64,000 nt of DNA from Litchfieldella qijiaojingensis (GTDB taxonomy: Bacteria > Pseudomonadota > Gammaproteobacteria > Pseudomonadales > Halomonadaceae): contig NZ_BMXS01000022.1 of NCBI RefSeq assembly GCF_014651875.1, forward strand, positions 16,819 to 80,818. The letters run 5' to 3'. Numbering within the stretch: the stretch's first letter is position 1; each line of letters opens with the position of its first letter. Below are positions 42,444 to 51,562 of the stretch, one piece after another. Both the position numbers and the translations under genes were made by a program. The notes under the pieces are model-generated. The model worked only from the letters and a program-made list of their open reading frames with translations, ran no database searches and had not been told where the DNA came from.

Positions 42444-43598
42444 ATGCCATCAATCCCTCTTCCCTCCTATGAACTCCTGCGCGAGTGGCGACACGATTTC
42501 CATCGCCACCCGGAAACCGCCTTCGAGGAGTTCCGAACCAGCGAGCGCCTTACCACGTTACTTCGCGAGTGGGGGCTGGATGTCACCACCGGTATCGCCG
42601 GTACTGGCGTGGTCGGCGTTTTGGAGGGTACCCGGGGTTCGGGGCCGAGCATCGGGCTACGCGCTGACATTGACGCTTTGCACGTCACTGAGGAGAACGA
42701 TGTCGCCCACGCCTCCTGCCATCCGGGACGCATGCATGCCTGTGGCCACGACGGTCATACCACGATGCTGCTCGGAGCGGCCTGGGCACTGTCCCGACAG
42801 CCTGACTTCCGAGGCCGGGTAGTGTTCATCTTCCAGCCGGCGGAAGAGAACGAGGGTGGTGCCCGCAGCATGCTCGAGGCGGGCCTCTTCGAGCGTTTCC
42901 CGGTGGATGCCGTCTACGGTCTGCACAACTGGCCCGGCCTGCCGGTGGGGGAAGCGGCGGTGCACGACACCGCCGTGATGGCGGCCTTCGACATCTTCTC
43001 ATTGACCCTGACCGGCAAAGGTTGCCATGCGGCAATGCCACACTTGGGCACCGACACCCTGTTGGCCAGTTGCCAACTGGTCACCCAGTTGCAGGCGCTG
43101 ATCAGCCGCGAGACGTCCCCCGACCAGCCCGCGGTGTTGAGCATCACCAGCTTCCATGCCGGCGATACCTTCAATGTCATTCCGGAACGAGCCGAGTTGC
43201 GCGGCACCCTGCGCTGCTTCGACATGGAACTCAAGGCTCGTCTGGAGCGGCGCTTCACACAGGCCGTCGAAACACTCGCTGGCTTCCACGGGCTGCAGGC
43301 ATCGCTGGACTATCGGCGCTGTTATCCGGCGACCATCAACACCCCGCCCCATGCCCAGCACTGCGCCGAAGTGCTCGACGACCTGCTAGGCAGCGACAAG
43401 GTGCGGCGCAATCCCACTCCCAGCATGGCCTCCGAGGACTTCTCCTTCTTCCTCGAACAACGACCAGGCGCCTATATCTGGCTGGGCAACGGCCATGACT
43501 GCGCACCGCTGCATAGCCCGCGCTATGACTTCAGCGACGAGTTGCTGCCGATCGGTACTCGCTACTGGGTCGAGCTGGTTGCGAAGTTGCTGCGCTAG
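42444..43598 (+). CDS. M20 family amidohydrolase (hippurate hydrolase-like)
   Basis: A 384-residue dinuclear metallohydrolase of the M20D type. The metal and catalytic residues lie in RADIDALHV, MHACGHDGHTTMLLG, PAEENEGGA, YGLHNWPG and the C-terminal PSMASEDFSFFLE. FHRHPETAFEE is the usual N-terminus. Enzymes of this group cleave N-acyl amino acids such as hippurate, N-acetylcysteine or indole-acetyl conjugates. No signal peptide is seen, so it acts in the cytoplasm on imported substrate, fitting the transporter-like genes just upstream. Confidence 0.9.
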   Translation: MPSIPLPSYELLREWRHDFHRHPETAFEEFRTSERLTTLLREWGLDVTTGIAGTGVVGVLEGTRGSGPSIGLRADIDALHVTEENDVAHASCHPGRMHACGHDGHTTMLLGAAWALSRQPDFRGRVVFIFQPAEENEGGARSMLEAGLFERFPVDAVYGLHNWPGLPVGEAAVHDTAVMAAFDIFSLTLTGKGCHAAMPHLGTDTLLASCQLVTQLQALISRETSPDQPAVLSITSFHAGDTFNVIPERAELRGTLRCFDMELKARLERRFTQAVETLAGFHGLQASLDYRRCYPATINTPPHAQHCAEVLDDLLGSDKVRRNPTPSMASEDFSFFLEQRPGAYIWLGNGHDCAPLHSPRYDFSDELLPIGTRYWVELVAKLLR

Positions 43599-43694
43599 GC
43601 ATAACGAGCACCTTCATCATGGAAATAGCCGAGTTCGGGCCTCTCAGGGCCCGAATCCGGACACCCTTTGCCCATCGTTTCAAAGGAGTCTGAC

Positions 43695-44570
43695 ATGTCT
43701 TTCCATATCACCGTCATCGGCCTAGGCCAGATGGGTGGAGCCATGGCACTGACCTTGCGGAGTGCCGGCTTCAGCGTGACCGGCACCGACGTCAGTGCCG
43801 ATGCGCGCAAGCGTCTCGCCGATCAAGGGCTGGCTGTCGTCGCCCCGGAAGCCCTCGGCGCAAGCGACGTATACCTGCTTTCACTACCTACCTCGGCGCA
43901 CGTGCGCGAGGTGATCGAAACCACTCCGGGCCTGCTGACGATAGCGCCTCAAGGCAGCGTGATCGTCGATACTTCGACCTCAGACCCCGCGGTAAGCCGG
44001 GAACTGGCCGCCACGGTGGAAGCATCAGGCCGTGAATGGCTGGATGCGCCGGTCAGCGGCGGGCCGCGTGGAGCGGCAACCGGCAAGTTGGGCATGCTGC
44101 TGGGTGGCAAGCCGGCCACCGTCGAGCGGCTGCGACCAATGCTCGACGCCATGTCGTCGAAATATACCCATGTCGGCGGCCCAGGCTGCGGCCACACCGT
44201 GAAACTGGCCAACAACTATCTGTGTGCGGCACACCTGATCACCACTGCCGAAGCCGTGGCATTGGCTGTCAAAGGCGGCGTCGACCCCGCCGCCTGCCTG
44301 GCCGGTCTCAACAGCGGCTCGGGGCGCAGCGCGGTCAGTGAAGTCAACTTCCCCGAGTGGGTACTCTCCGGGCACTTCGACTCAGGCTTCACCATGGGAC
44401 TGATGCGCAAGGACCTACGTCTGGCACGGGACGCCGCCCAGGCGATGGACCTGCCACTGGCACTTCTCGAACAGGTCGTGGCGCAGTGGCAAGGAAGTGG
44501 AGATGCCATCGCCGACCACGAGGATTTCAACCGCATCGTCGCCCCCTTCATGGCGGAGGTCGCACAATGA
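43695..44570 (+). CDS. 3-hydroxyisobutyrate dehydrogenase family oxidoreductase
   Basis: A 291-residue beta-hydroxyacid dehydrogenase. VIGLGQMGGAMALTLRSAGFSVTGTD binds NAD(P). LDAPVSGGPRGAATGKLGMLLGG holds the substrate-binding SGG, and GCGHTVKLANNYLCA the catalytic lysine. FDSGFTMGLMRKDLRLA is typical. L-threonate dehydrogenase and tartronate semialdehyde reductase are relatives; the substrate is unknown. AAAGGAG precedes the ATG. It overlaps the next aldehyde dehydrogenase by 4 bases (ATGA), so the two steps are probably consecutive. Confidence 0.88.
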   Translation: MSFHITVIGLGQMGGAMALTLRSAGFSVTGTDVSADARKRLADQGLAVVAPEALGASDVYLLSLPTSAHVREVIETTPGLLTIAPQGSVIVDTSTSDPAVSRELAATVEASGREWLDAPVSGGPRGAATGKLGMLLGGKPATVERLRPMLDAMSSKYTHVGGPGCGHTVKLANNYLCAAHLITTAEAVALAVKGGVDPAACLAGLNSGSGRSAVSEVNFPEWVLSGHFDSGFTMGLMRKDLRLARDAAQAMDLPLALLEQVVAQWQGSGDAIADHEDFNRIVAPFMAEVAQ

Positions 44571-46123
44571 GTTCCACACTGAATCGCCTGGCTCAACAGC
44601 AACTGCAAGGGCTTCTCGCCGAGTTGCTGACCACCGACGACGGCATCGTCGCGTCCAACTGGATCGGTGGCACCCTGTGTGCAGGCACCGGCGAGGAGAT
44701 CGTGCTCGACAACCCGGCCACTGGCGAAACGTTGTGTCGCTACCACGACGCCGGTGCCACACTACTTGACCAAGCAGTCGCCGCCGCGACGCATGCCCAA
44801 GGCGAGTGGATGGCGCTGACCGCCAGCGAGCGCGGCCGGCGCATGAATGCTGCGGTGCGCGGCCTCGAGGGCTTCGAAGAGCCGCTTGCTCAGCTCGAGA
44901 GCGTGGTTGCCGGCAAGCCGATCCGCGACTGTCGTGCCGAGGTGGTCAAGGTGCGCGAGATGTTCGAGTACTATGCCGGCTGGTGCGACAAGCAGCACGG
45001 CGAGGTGATCCCGGTGCCCACTTCGCATCTCAACTACGTACGTTACGTGCCCTACGGCGTGGTCGGCCAGATCACCCCCTGGAACGCCCCCATGTTCACC
45101 TGTGCCTGGCAGCTTGCTCCGGCCATCGCCGCCGGTAACGGCGTGGTACTCAAGCCCTCGGAGCTAACACCATTCTCCTCGGTGGTGATCGCCAGACTCC
45201 TGGAGAATGGCGGCCTGCCAAAGGGCCTGATCAATATCGTCAACGGCCTAGGGCCCACCACCGGCGCGGCACTGACAGGCCATGACGGCATCGGCAAGTT
45301 AGTATTCGTCGGCTCGCCGGAAAGTGGTCACCTGATTGCGGAGGCCGCAGCCAGGCGCTTGGCTCCCAGCGTGCTGGAGTTGGGCGGCAAGTCGGCCAAT
45401 ATCGTGTTCGCCGACGCACGGCTGGACGAGGCGGTGGCCGGTGCCCAAGCGGCGATCTTCGCCGCCGCCGGACAGAGTTGTGTGGCGGGCTCACGCCTGC
45501 TGGTCCAGCGCGGGGCCTTCGAAGAGGTGGCCACTCGCTTGGCCCGCGCCGCAGAGCAGATCGCCGTGGGCCTCCCTGACGACGAGACCACTCGCATGGG
45601 TCCGCTGCAGAACCGCCGACAATACCAGCGGGTCATGTGCATGATCGAGGACGCGGTGGCAGCAGGCGCCAGGGTTCTGACCGGTGGTCGGCGGCCCGCA
45701 GGGCTGCCTGACGAGGCCCAAGGCTATTTCATCGCTCCTACCGTGCTGGTGGACGTGACACCCGAGATGGAAATCGCCCGAGAAGAAGTGTTCGGTCCGG
45801 TGCTGGTGGTAATGGCCTTCGATGATGAAGCCGATGCCATCCGCTTGGCCAACGACACCCGCTTCGGGCTTGCCGGCGCCGTTTGGACCCAGGACCCCGC
45901 CCAGGCACATCGAGTTGCCGCCAGACTGCGTGCCGGCACGGTTTGGATCAATAGCTACAAGGCCATCAATGTGATGTCGCCCTTCGGCGGTTTCCGTGAC
46001 AGCGGCTATGGTCGTTCCAGTGGTCTGGACGGCTTGCGTGAGTACAGCGTACCGCAAAGTGTATGGGTGGAAACCGCTCCTGAGGCTAGTGTGGCGTTCG
46101 GGTATGGCAATGGGGTCGGCTGA
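44567..46123 (+). CDS. Aldehyde dehydrogenase family protein
   Basis: A 518-residue enzyme. Catalytic Cys305 is in GQSCVAGSR and Glu271 in LELGGK; PWNAPMFT and EEVFGPV are present. It has an N-terminal extension of about 25 residues relative to the enzyme at 1226-2704, otherwise the motifs are closely alike. It probably oxidises the aldehyde made by the upstream beta-hydroxyacid dehydrogenase, or serves the product released by the amidohydrolase. The gene ends 30 bases from the convergent LysR gene. Confidence 0.9.
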   Translation: MSSTLNRLAQQQLQGLLAELLTTDDGIVASNWIGGTLCAGTGEEIVLDNPATGETLCRYHDAGATLLDQAVAAATHAQGEWMALTASERGRRMNAAVRGLEGFEEPLAQLESVVAGKPIRDCRAEVVKVREMFEYYAGWCDKQHGEVIPVPTSHLNYVRYVPYGVVGQITPWNAPMFTCAWQLAPAIAAGNGVVLKPSELTPFSSVVIARLLENGGLPKGLINIVNGLGPTTGAALTGHDGIGKLVFVGSPESGHLIAEAAARRLAPSVLELGGKSANIVFADARLDEAVAGAQAAIFAAAGQSCVAGSRLLVQRGAFEEVATRLARAAEQIAVGLPDDETTRMGPLQNRRQYQRVMCMIEDAVAAGARVLTGGRRPAGLPDEAQGYFIAPTVLVDVTPEMEIAREEVFGPVLVVMAFDDEADAIRLANDTRFGLAGAVWTQDPAQAHRVAARLRAGTVWINSYKAINVMSPFGGFRDSGYGRSSGLDGLREYSVPQSVWVETAPEASVAFGYGNGVG

Positions 46124-46153
46124 ACGGCTGAGCGCCACGCTGCGGACACTGGC

Positions 46154-47083
46154 TCAGGGCAAGCGTGGCGCTTCAGCATCGCGGAATGCCTGCATCCAGT
46201 GCTGCAGATGACGCAGTAGCAGGACGCTGGCCTTGGGCTGTTGGCGCCCGATACGGGTGACCATATGGGCCTGGGAACGCTGGAATAACGGGTCGTCGAC
46301 GGGGCGTGCCACCAGAGTGCCAACATCGAGGTCATGCGCCACGGCAAAGCCCGGCAGCAGAGTGATGCCCATGCCGCTGCGTACATACTGTGCAAGCACC
46401 ACCATGGAGTTGGTATTCATTGCCAGGCGCGGGCGCAGGTGCGCCTGTTGGAAGGCCTGATCGACCATCTGCCTCACCCCGTGGCCGGGGTCCCACATGG
46501 CCATTGGCTGGTCGCTGATCTGTTCCAGCGTCAGCGGTGTCGCTTGAGCGGCAAGTGGATGGTCGGGAGGGAGTATCGCCATCAGCGGCTGCGGGCTTGA
46601 GGCCCAGAAGCGTAGCTGGGGATGGGTGCGTTCATGAAACATCAGGCCGATATGCGCCTGATCCTCGACGATCGCCTCGATGATGCCAGTGGTGCCCGCC
46701 AAGTGGATATCGAGCTGTATACCGGAATAGCGTTCGGTGAATTCACGCAGCGGCGAAGCGATCAGATCGCTGACGAAGCCTTCTCCCACCACCAGTGACA
46801 CCGTGCCGGTTTCCAGGCGCTGGTAAGCTTCAAGAGAGGCGATGAAGCTCTCATCCAGCGCGCCGCGACGCTCGCAATACTCCAGCAGCATCTCTCCCAC
46901 CGGCGTCAGTCGGATACCGTGTCGCTGACGCTCGATCAGGACGGCACCCAGGGCTTCTTCGAGTAGCGCGATCTGTCGGCTCACTGCCGAAGGAGCGATA
47001 TCGAGGCGCGACGCAGCCCGCCGCACCGATCCCGATTCTGCGGCGATCCGAAAATAAACGAGGCGCTGATGAGGAATATCCAC
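46154..47083 (-). CDS. LysR-family transcriptional regulator
   Basis: A 309-residue regulator. The helix-turn-helix is LVYFRIAAESGSVRRAASRLDIAPSAVSRQIALLEEALG. The effector domain (about 90-300) includes LVVGEGFVSDLIASPLREF and MGITLLPGFAVAHDL. It lies at the end of the DUF3100/amidohydrolase cluster on the opposite strand and may control it, although no divergent promoter links them. GAGCGACC upstream of ATG 47083 gives only a weak ribosome site. Confidence 0.88.
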   Translation of the reverse strand: MDIPHQRLVYFRIAAESGSVRRAASRLDIAPSAVSRQIALLEEALGAVLIERQRHGIRLTPVGEMLLEYCERRGALDESFIASLEAYQRLETGTVSLVVGEGFVSDLIASPLREFTERYSGIQLDIHLAGTTGIIEAIVEDQAHIGLMFHERTHPQLRFWASSPQPLMAILPPDHPLAAQATPLTLEQISDQPMAMWDPGHGVRQMVDQAFQQAHLRPRLAMNTNSMVVLAQYVRSGMGITLLPGFAVAHDLDVGTLVARPVDDPLFQRSQAHMVTRIGRQQPKASVLLLRHLQHWMQAFRDAEAPRLP

Positions 47084-47137
47084 GGTCGCTCTCTATGGAA
47101 AGGCGTTTGGCCAATTCGGGAACCGTGGTACATGGTA

Positions 47138-47494
47138 CTAGATATGGCGAAGCAGCTTCTGCAGTTTCTGCAGATCGCCGGAGTCACCGACCAGGCGCAC
47201 GGTGCCCGCCATCATGCCATCGAGGAAGGCACGTTGAGTGGGCCGTCGCAGGATCTTGACGGCAGAGTCGACATCGGCGAAACGCAGTTCGAGGTCGAGA
47301 TCCACCGGCAGGCCGGGACCGGTTTCGATCCCACTCGGTGACATGCGGTAATATCGGGCTATAGCCAGGTCCTCGGTGGCAATACCCCAGTCCAGACCAC
47401 GCATTTCGGCGAGCGCATCCCGAAAGCCCGGCTTGCGACGCTGGGCGCGCTTGAGCAACAGGCCGAGTAACCACAGCATCAATCGAAGCTTCAT
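47138..47494 (-). CDS. SCP2 sterol-binding-domain-like protein
   Basis: A 118-residue protein. It starts with a hydrophobic helix (KLRLMLWLLGLLLKRAQRR) and continues with an SCP2-like sheet (LAIARYYRMSPSGIETGPG; LDLELRFADVDSAVKILRRP) ending DGMMAGTVRLVGDSGDLQKLQKLL. Similar proteins bind lipids or acyl groups; function here unknown. AGGGA lies 8 bases before the ATG. It follows HU on the same strand but 133 bases away, across a GC-rich hairpin at about 47530-47555. Confidence 0.7.
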   Translation of the reverse strand: MKLRLMLWLLGLLLKRAQRRKPGFRDALAEMRGLDWGIATEDLAIARYYRMSPSGIETGPGLPVDLDLELRFADVDSAVKILRRPTQRAFLDGMMAGTVRLVGDSGDLQKLQKLLRHI

Positions 47495-47627
47495 GGCAAT
47501 CCCTGCATGAGCATGGTGGGGAATGGGTGCGCCGGCTGCGGGAGAACAGCCGGCGTGGCGTGGCGCGAACCCATCCGAGCGGCCGGAAGCGCTGCGCCCC
47601 TATGCGGGTGCGATGAGACCGGCGTAA

Positions 47628-47903
47628 CTACTTGGCCACGGCGTCCTTGAGCGCCTTGCCCGGCTTGAAGGCTACGGTCTTGCTGGCCGGAATGGTCAAG
47701 GGTTGGCCGGTCTGGGGGTTCTTGCCGGTACGAGCAGCACGCTCGCGCACGGTGAAAGAGCCGAAACCGATCAGCGATACATCCTGTCCCTTGGCCACGC
47801 TACCTGTGATCTCGTCGAGAATGACATTGAGCACCTGGCTGGCTTTGTCCTTGGAAAGATCGGCACGCTCGGCAATCGCCGAGGCGAGTTCTGGTTTGCG
47901 CAT
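47628..47903 (-). CDS. hupB: DNA-binding protein HU
   Basis: A 91-residue histone-like protein. RKPELASAIAERADLSKDKASQVLNVILDEI, VSLIGFGSFTVRERAARTGKNPQTG and ASKTVAFKPGKALKDAV are the HU fold and its DNA-binding arms. AGGAGG stands 6 bases before ATG 47903; the longer open frame to 48065 is not part of the protein. Next to rubredoxin reductase, as in Pseudomonas. Confidence 0.95.
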   Translation of the reverse strand: MRKPELASAIAERADLSKDKASQVLNVILDEITGSVAKGQDVSLIGFGSFTVRERAARTGKNPQTGQPLTIPASKTVAFKPGKALKDAVAK

Positions 47904-48072
47904 ACAGCCCTCCTGGTTTGGCATGGCACGGCGGCGATTGCCGCCCTTCTTGTTGTTGAAGGTAAGATGTCCTTCGCTATCGAAGATACACCCTTCCGAG
48001 TTATCGGCAGCCTCCCCATGACATTTAGCGCTGTTAGCGCTGTCACAGAGGCAGGCGCCGGACACAACGTCA

Positions 48073-49233
48073 CTAGACTAGCAATGCTGGCGCGGCTCGC
48101 GCCAGTTCGACTTTCCGCCTGACACAGGCGCCTGTCAACGCAAATCCAATCAAACGTCCGTCTTCGTCCTCGGCCATAGCGGTCAGATCCGGGCTTTCCC
48201 CCTCGATGCGCCAGCGTGCCGGCGTCCGGGCCGGCGGCAAGGCCACCACCGGGCACAGCGGCGTCTTGACCAGCACCGGCCAGGGGCCGTAGCGGACGCG
48301 GGTTGGGTTACCGGCAAGCGTGGCCGCCAGGGCCTTGGCACATGCCTGCAATGGTTGAACGTGCATGGCGTTGACACCATCCACGCAGGCCACGTCACCC
48401 AAGGCATGAATCCCTGGCACCGAGGTACGCAGATAACGATCGGTATGAATACCGGCCGCGCTGGTTTCGATATTGGCTTCGGCAGCGAGTTGCACGCGGG
48501 GTTTGAGGCCAGTGGCGACCAGCACCAGATCCGCCTCCAGGGTCCGGCCGTCACTCAAGGCCAGGCCGACACCGGCTCCAACATCCTCCAAGGAGGCCAG
48601 GGTGCGCCCCATCAGCAGCTCGATTCCACCCTCGTGCATGGCATCGGCCAGTGCCTGGCCCAAGGATTCGGGCAGCAGACGCGCCAAAGGCGTGGCTTCC
48701 GGAGCGATCACGCTGACCCGGTGACCACCGCCGGCAAGATCGTTGGAGAATTCGCAACCCACCAGCCCACTGCCGACAATGGCCACCCGGGCCGGCCGAT
48801 TCAGACGCGTCAGAGCGTAGTAAAAAGCCCGATAGTCATCAAGATCGTTGATGGTGAAGACCTTCGCCGTCAAGTCGTCGGGAATCGTCATCGGTGGCTG
48901 TGGTACTGCGCCAGTGGCGATCACCAGTTCGCTGTAGGGCAACGCCTCATGATCGAGCCATAGCGTGCGGGACTCAGGGTCGATGGCCGTGACTCGGGTA
49001 TGAGTGCGCACCACCGCACCCAACTGATCCGCCACCTCCAGCGCCGAGCGTTGTGCCAGACGCTCAGGCGGTTGACGCTTGGCGAAACCAGTGGACAGCA
49101 GTGGCTTGGAGTAGTCATCGCCGCTATCCGCGGTGATCAGGGTGATCGGTCGCTCGGAGTCAAGGGTCCGCAATTGCCGGGCCAGTCCGAGACCGGCCAT
49201 CCCGGTACCGAGTATCGTCAGAGGTGCGCTCAT
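48073..49233 (-). CDS. FAD-dependent rubredoxin reductase
   Basis: A 386-residue pyridine-nucleotide reductase. The FAD motif is LTILGTGMAGLGLARQLR, the NADH motif VAIVGSGLVGCEFSNDLAGGGHRV, and the C-terminal FAD contact PGIHALGDVA. DDYSKPLLSTGFAKR is typical of rubredoxin reductases (RubB/AlkT), which move electrons from NADH to rubredoxin for alkane hydroxylases or oxidative-stress enzymes. The rubredoxin genes that usually accompany it are not visible in the window. Divergent from ubiC, 75 bases away. Confidence 0.85.
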   Translation of the reverse strand: MSAPLTILGTGMAGLGLARQLRTLDSERPITLITADSGDDYSKPLLSTGFAKRQPPERLAQRSALEVADQLGAVVRTHTRVTAIDPESRTLWLDHEALPYSELVIATGAVPQPPMTIPDDLTAKVFTINDLDDYRAFYYALTRLNRPARVAIVGSGLVGCEFSNDLAGGGHRVSVIAPEATPLARLLPESLGQALADAMHEGGIELLMGRTLASLEDVGAGVGLALSDGRTLEADLVLVATGLKPRVQLAAEANIETSAAGIHTDRYLRTSVPGIHALGDVACVDGVNAMHVQPLQACAKALAATLAGNPTRVRYGPWPVLVKTPLCPVVALPPARTPARWRIEGESPDLTAMAEDEDGRLIGFALTGACVRRKVELARAAPALLV

Positions 49234-49308
49234 GGGGCTCCTGGCAAGCCAATCTCAAGGAGCCCTCATGGTACACTACGCGCCCCCATCCTGACGCGGA
49301 GACGCCTG

Positions 49309-49857
49309 GTGCGCGATAGCCCGACAACCGCCTCGACCTGGTCCCCCCACTGGCAACCCGCCAAGGCCAGCCGTCCGGCCATGAGCCCGGCGTGGTGGGC
49401 CTGGGTTGCTTCCTGCGACTCCCTGACGGCGCGACTGATCTCTGCCGCCGATCAGCGCGACTTTCGTGTGTGCCTGCTCGATCAGCGCGTCGCGCGCCCT
49501 CGTCACGACGAGGCCCTGGCCCTGGGCTTGCCGCTTGGGCGACACGCCTGGCTGCGCGAGGTGGCGTTGTGCGTGGCCGAACGTCCGTGGGTAGTGGCCC
49601 GTTCGGTAGCTCCGCTGTCACGGCTGCGCGGCCAGCGCCTGGACCGTCTTGGTGAAAACTCCCTGGGGAGCTGGCTGTTTCGTCAGCCGGACCTCGAACG
49701 TGGCCCTATCGAAATTACTCGTCACCAGGCCCCCTTCTACCCGGCCCCCGGTCCCTGGGGGCGGCGCTCGGTGTTCCGCCACGGACGCTTCGCGGTACTG
49801 GTCCAGGAGTTCTTTCTCGACGCCATGAGGGATGAATTGGCACTGCCCGCAAGCTAG
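49309..49857 (+). CDS. ubiC: Chorismate pyruvate-lyase
   Basis: A 182-residue enzyme that converts chorismate to 4-hydroxybenzoate and pyruvate, the first committed step of ubiquinone synthesis. SLTARLISA, AWLREVALCVAERPWVVARSVAP, LGENSLGSWLF and ITRHQAPFYP correspond to the UbiC fold and its buried product site. The start GTG 49309 has GGAG 8 bases upstream; no ATG is suitable. The last glutamate-like residue of the active site is less clear. It is followed 28 bases later by ubiA. Confidence 0.9.
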   Translation: MRDSPTTASTWSPHWQPAKASRPAMSPAWWAWVASCDSLTARLISAADQRDFRVCLLDQRVARPRHDEALALGLPLGRHAWLREVALCVAERPWVVARSVAPLSRLRGQRLDRLGENSLGSWLFRQPDLERGPIEITRHQAPFYPAPGPWGRRSVFRHGRFAVLVQEFFLDAMRDELALPAS

Positions 49858-49885
49858 GATAGGGCTGTTCGAAGTGGAGATATGA

Positions 49886-50776
49886 ATGGATCACACGCTA
49901 CGCGCCCGCGGCCTGGCCCGCCTGCCCGACTTCCTGCACCTGATGCGCCTCGACCGCCCGATCGGCACCTGGTTGCTGATGTGGCCGACGCTATGGGCGC
50001 TATGGATCGCCGCCGAAGGACTGCCGAGTCGCGACCTGCTGCTGATCTTCGTCGCCGGCGTCTACCTGATGCGTGCCGCTGGCTGCGTGGTCAACGATTA
50101 CGCCGACCGCCACTTCGACGGCCACGTCAAGCGCACCAAGGACCGCCCCTTGGCCACGGGACGTATCAGCGAACACGAAGCCAAAGTGCTGTTCGGCGTG
50201 CTGGTCGCCAGCGCCTTCGTGCTGGTGTGCTTCACCAACCTGTTCACGATAATGCTGTCCTTCGTGGGCGTGGCGCTGGCTTTCGTCTACCCCTTCATGA
50301 AGCGCTACACCCACCTGCCACAGCTATTCCTGGGAGCCGCCTTCTCGTGGGCGATTCCCATGGCCTTCGGTGCGGTACGTCAGGAGCTGCCGGTGGAAGC
50401 CTGGCTGCTGTTCGCCGCCAACGTGACCTGGACGGTGGCCTATGACACCCAATACGCCATGGTCGATCGCGACGATGACGTGCAGATCGGCATCAAGTCC
50501 ACCGCGGTACTGTTCGGGCGTGCCGACAAGCTGATGATCGGCGTGCTGCAACTCGCCACCCTGGCCCTGCTTGGCTGGGTCGGTATACGGCTGGCGCTGG
50601 GTGCTTTCTACTGGGTGGGGCTTACCGCCATGGCGGCGATCTTCATCTATCAGCAGTGGCTGATCCATGACCGCTCTCGGGAGCGCTGTTTCCGCGCCTT
50701 TCTCAACAACCACTGGGCGGGCCTGGTGGTCTTTGCCGGACTGGCATTGACGCTGTGGCCATCCCCCGGAAGCTAG
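49886..50776 (+). CDS. ubiA: 4-hydroxybenzoate octaprenyltransferase
   Basis: A 296-residue membrane prenyltransferase with about nine helices. The two prenyl-diphosphate/magnesium motifs are [19 protein letters not shown] and [13 protein letters not shown]. It attaches the isoprenoid tail to 4-hydroxybenzoate made by Ubi[22 protein letters not shown] is the canonical N-terminus. Part of a ubiCA operon; phoB follows but has its own Pho box. Confidence 0.96.
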   Translation: MDHTLRARGLARLPDFLHLMRLDRPIGTWLLMWPTLWALWIAAEGLPSRDLLLIFVAGVYLMRAAGCVVNDYADRHFDGHVKRTKDRPLATGRISEHEAKVLFGVLVASAFVLVCFTNLFTIMLSFVGVALAFVYPFMKRYTHLPQLFLGAAFSWAIPMAFGAVRQELPVEAWLLFAANVTWTVAYDTQYAMVDRDDDVQIGIKSTAVLFGRADKLMIGVLQLATLALLGWVGIRLALGAFYWVGLTAMAAIFIYQQWLIHDRSRERCFRAFLNNHWAGLVVFAGLALTLWPSPGS

Positions 50777-50800
50777 ACCAGGACAAGGGTCGAACAGCGG

Positions 50801-50818
50801 CTGTCACAGTGCTGTAAT
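50801..50818 (+). promoter_or_regulatory. Pho box upstream of phoB
   Basis: CTGTCAC-AGTG-CTGTAAT is a Pho box (two CTGTCAT-type heptamers with a 4-base spacer), with one mismatch in each heptamer. TGCAAT at 50829-50834, 10 bases further, is the likely -10, as in PhoB-activated promoters where the Pho box replaces the -35. It predicts autoregulation of phoBR. Confidence 0.85.
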
Positions 50819-50871
50819 ATAAGCATGCTGCAATCGTCACCACTCCGTCATTGCCTTCATGAGGGCTATTC

Positions 50872-51561
50872 ATGTCCGCCAAGACCGTGCTGATCGTCGA
50901 TGACGAAGCCTCCATTCGCGAGATGATCGCCGTGGCGCTGGAAATGGCCGACTACCGAGTGCTGGAAGCCGACAGCGCCCAGGCGGCTCACGCCATGGTG
51001 GTCGATCACCAGCCCGACCTGATTCTGCTTGACTGGATGATGCCCGGCACCAGTGGCATCGAGCTGGCCAGGCGCCTCAAGCGAGACGAGACCACCGCCG
51101 AGCTGCCGATCATCCTGCTCACCGCCAAGAGTGAGGAGGACAACAAGATCCAGGGGCTCGAAGCCGGTGCCGACGACTACATCACCAAGCCTTTCTCGCC
51201 GCGCGAGCTGGTGGCACGCCTCAAGGCCGTCCTGCGCCGCACCACGCCCAGGGGCGTCGAGGAAGCCGTGGAGGTCGAGGGGCTAGTGCTGGATCCGGCC
51301 AGCCATCGGGTCAGTGCCCATGGCAACGCCGTGGAGATCGGCCCTACCGAGTACCGCCTGCTGCAGTTCTTCATGACGCACCAGGAACGCGCTTATACTC
51401 GCAGTCAGCTGCTCGATCAGGTCTGGGGCGGCAATGTCTATGTCGAGGAGCGTACCGTGGATGTGCATATTCGTCGCCTGCGCAAGGCGCTGGGCGATAC
51501 CCACCAACACCTGATCCAGACCGTACGCGGCACCGGTTACCGGTTCTCCGCCAAGGGTTGA
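50872..51561 (+). CDS. phoB: Phosphate regulon response regulator PhoB
   Basis: A 229-residue OmpR-type regulator. The receiver has VLIVDDEASIRE, the phosphoacceptor Asp54 in ILLDWMMPG, and YITKPFSPREL. The C-terminal winged helix shows EYRLLQFFMTHQERAYTRSQLLDQVWGGNVYVEERTVDVHIRRLRKAL, essentially the PhoB sequence. It activates phosphate-starvation genes through Pho boxes, one of which precedes its own gene. phoR follows after 1 base. Confidence 0.97.
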   Translation: MSAKTVLIVDDEASIREMIAVALEMADYRVLEADSAQAAHAMVVDHQPDLILLDWMMPGTSGIELARRLKRDETTAELPIILLTAKSEEDNKIQGLEAGADDYITKPFSPRELVARLKAVLRRTTPRGVEEAVEVEGLVLDPASHRVSAHGNAVEIGPTEYRLLQFFMTHQERAYTRSQLLDQVWGGNVYVEERTVDVHIRRLRKALGDTHQHLIQTVRGTGYRFSAKG

Positions 51562-51562
51562 C

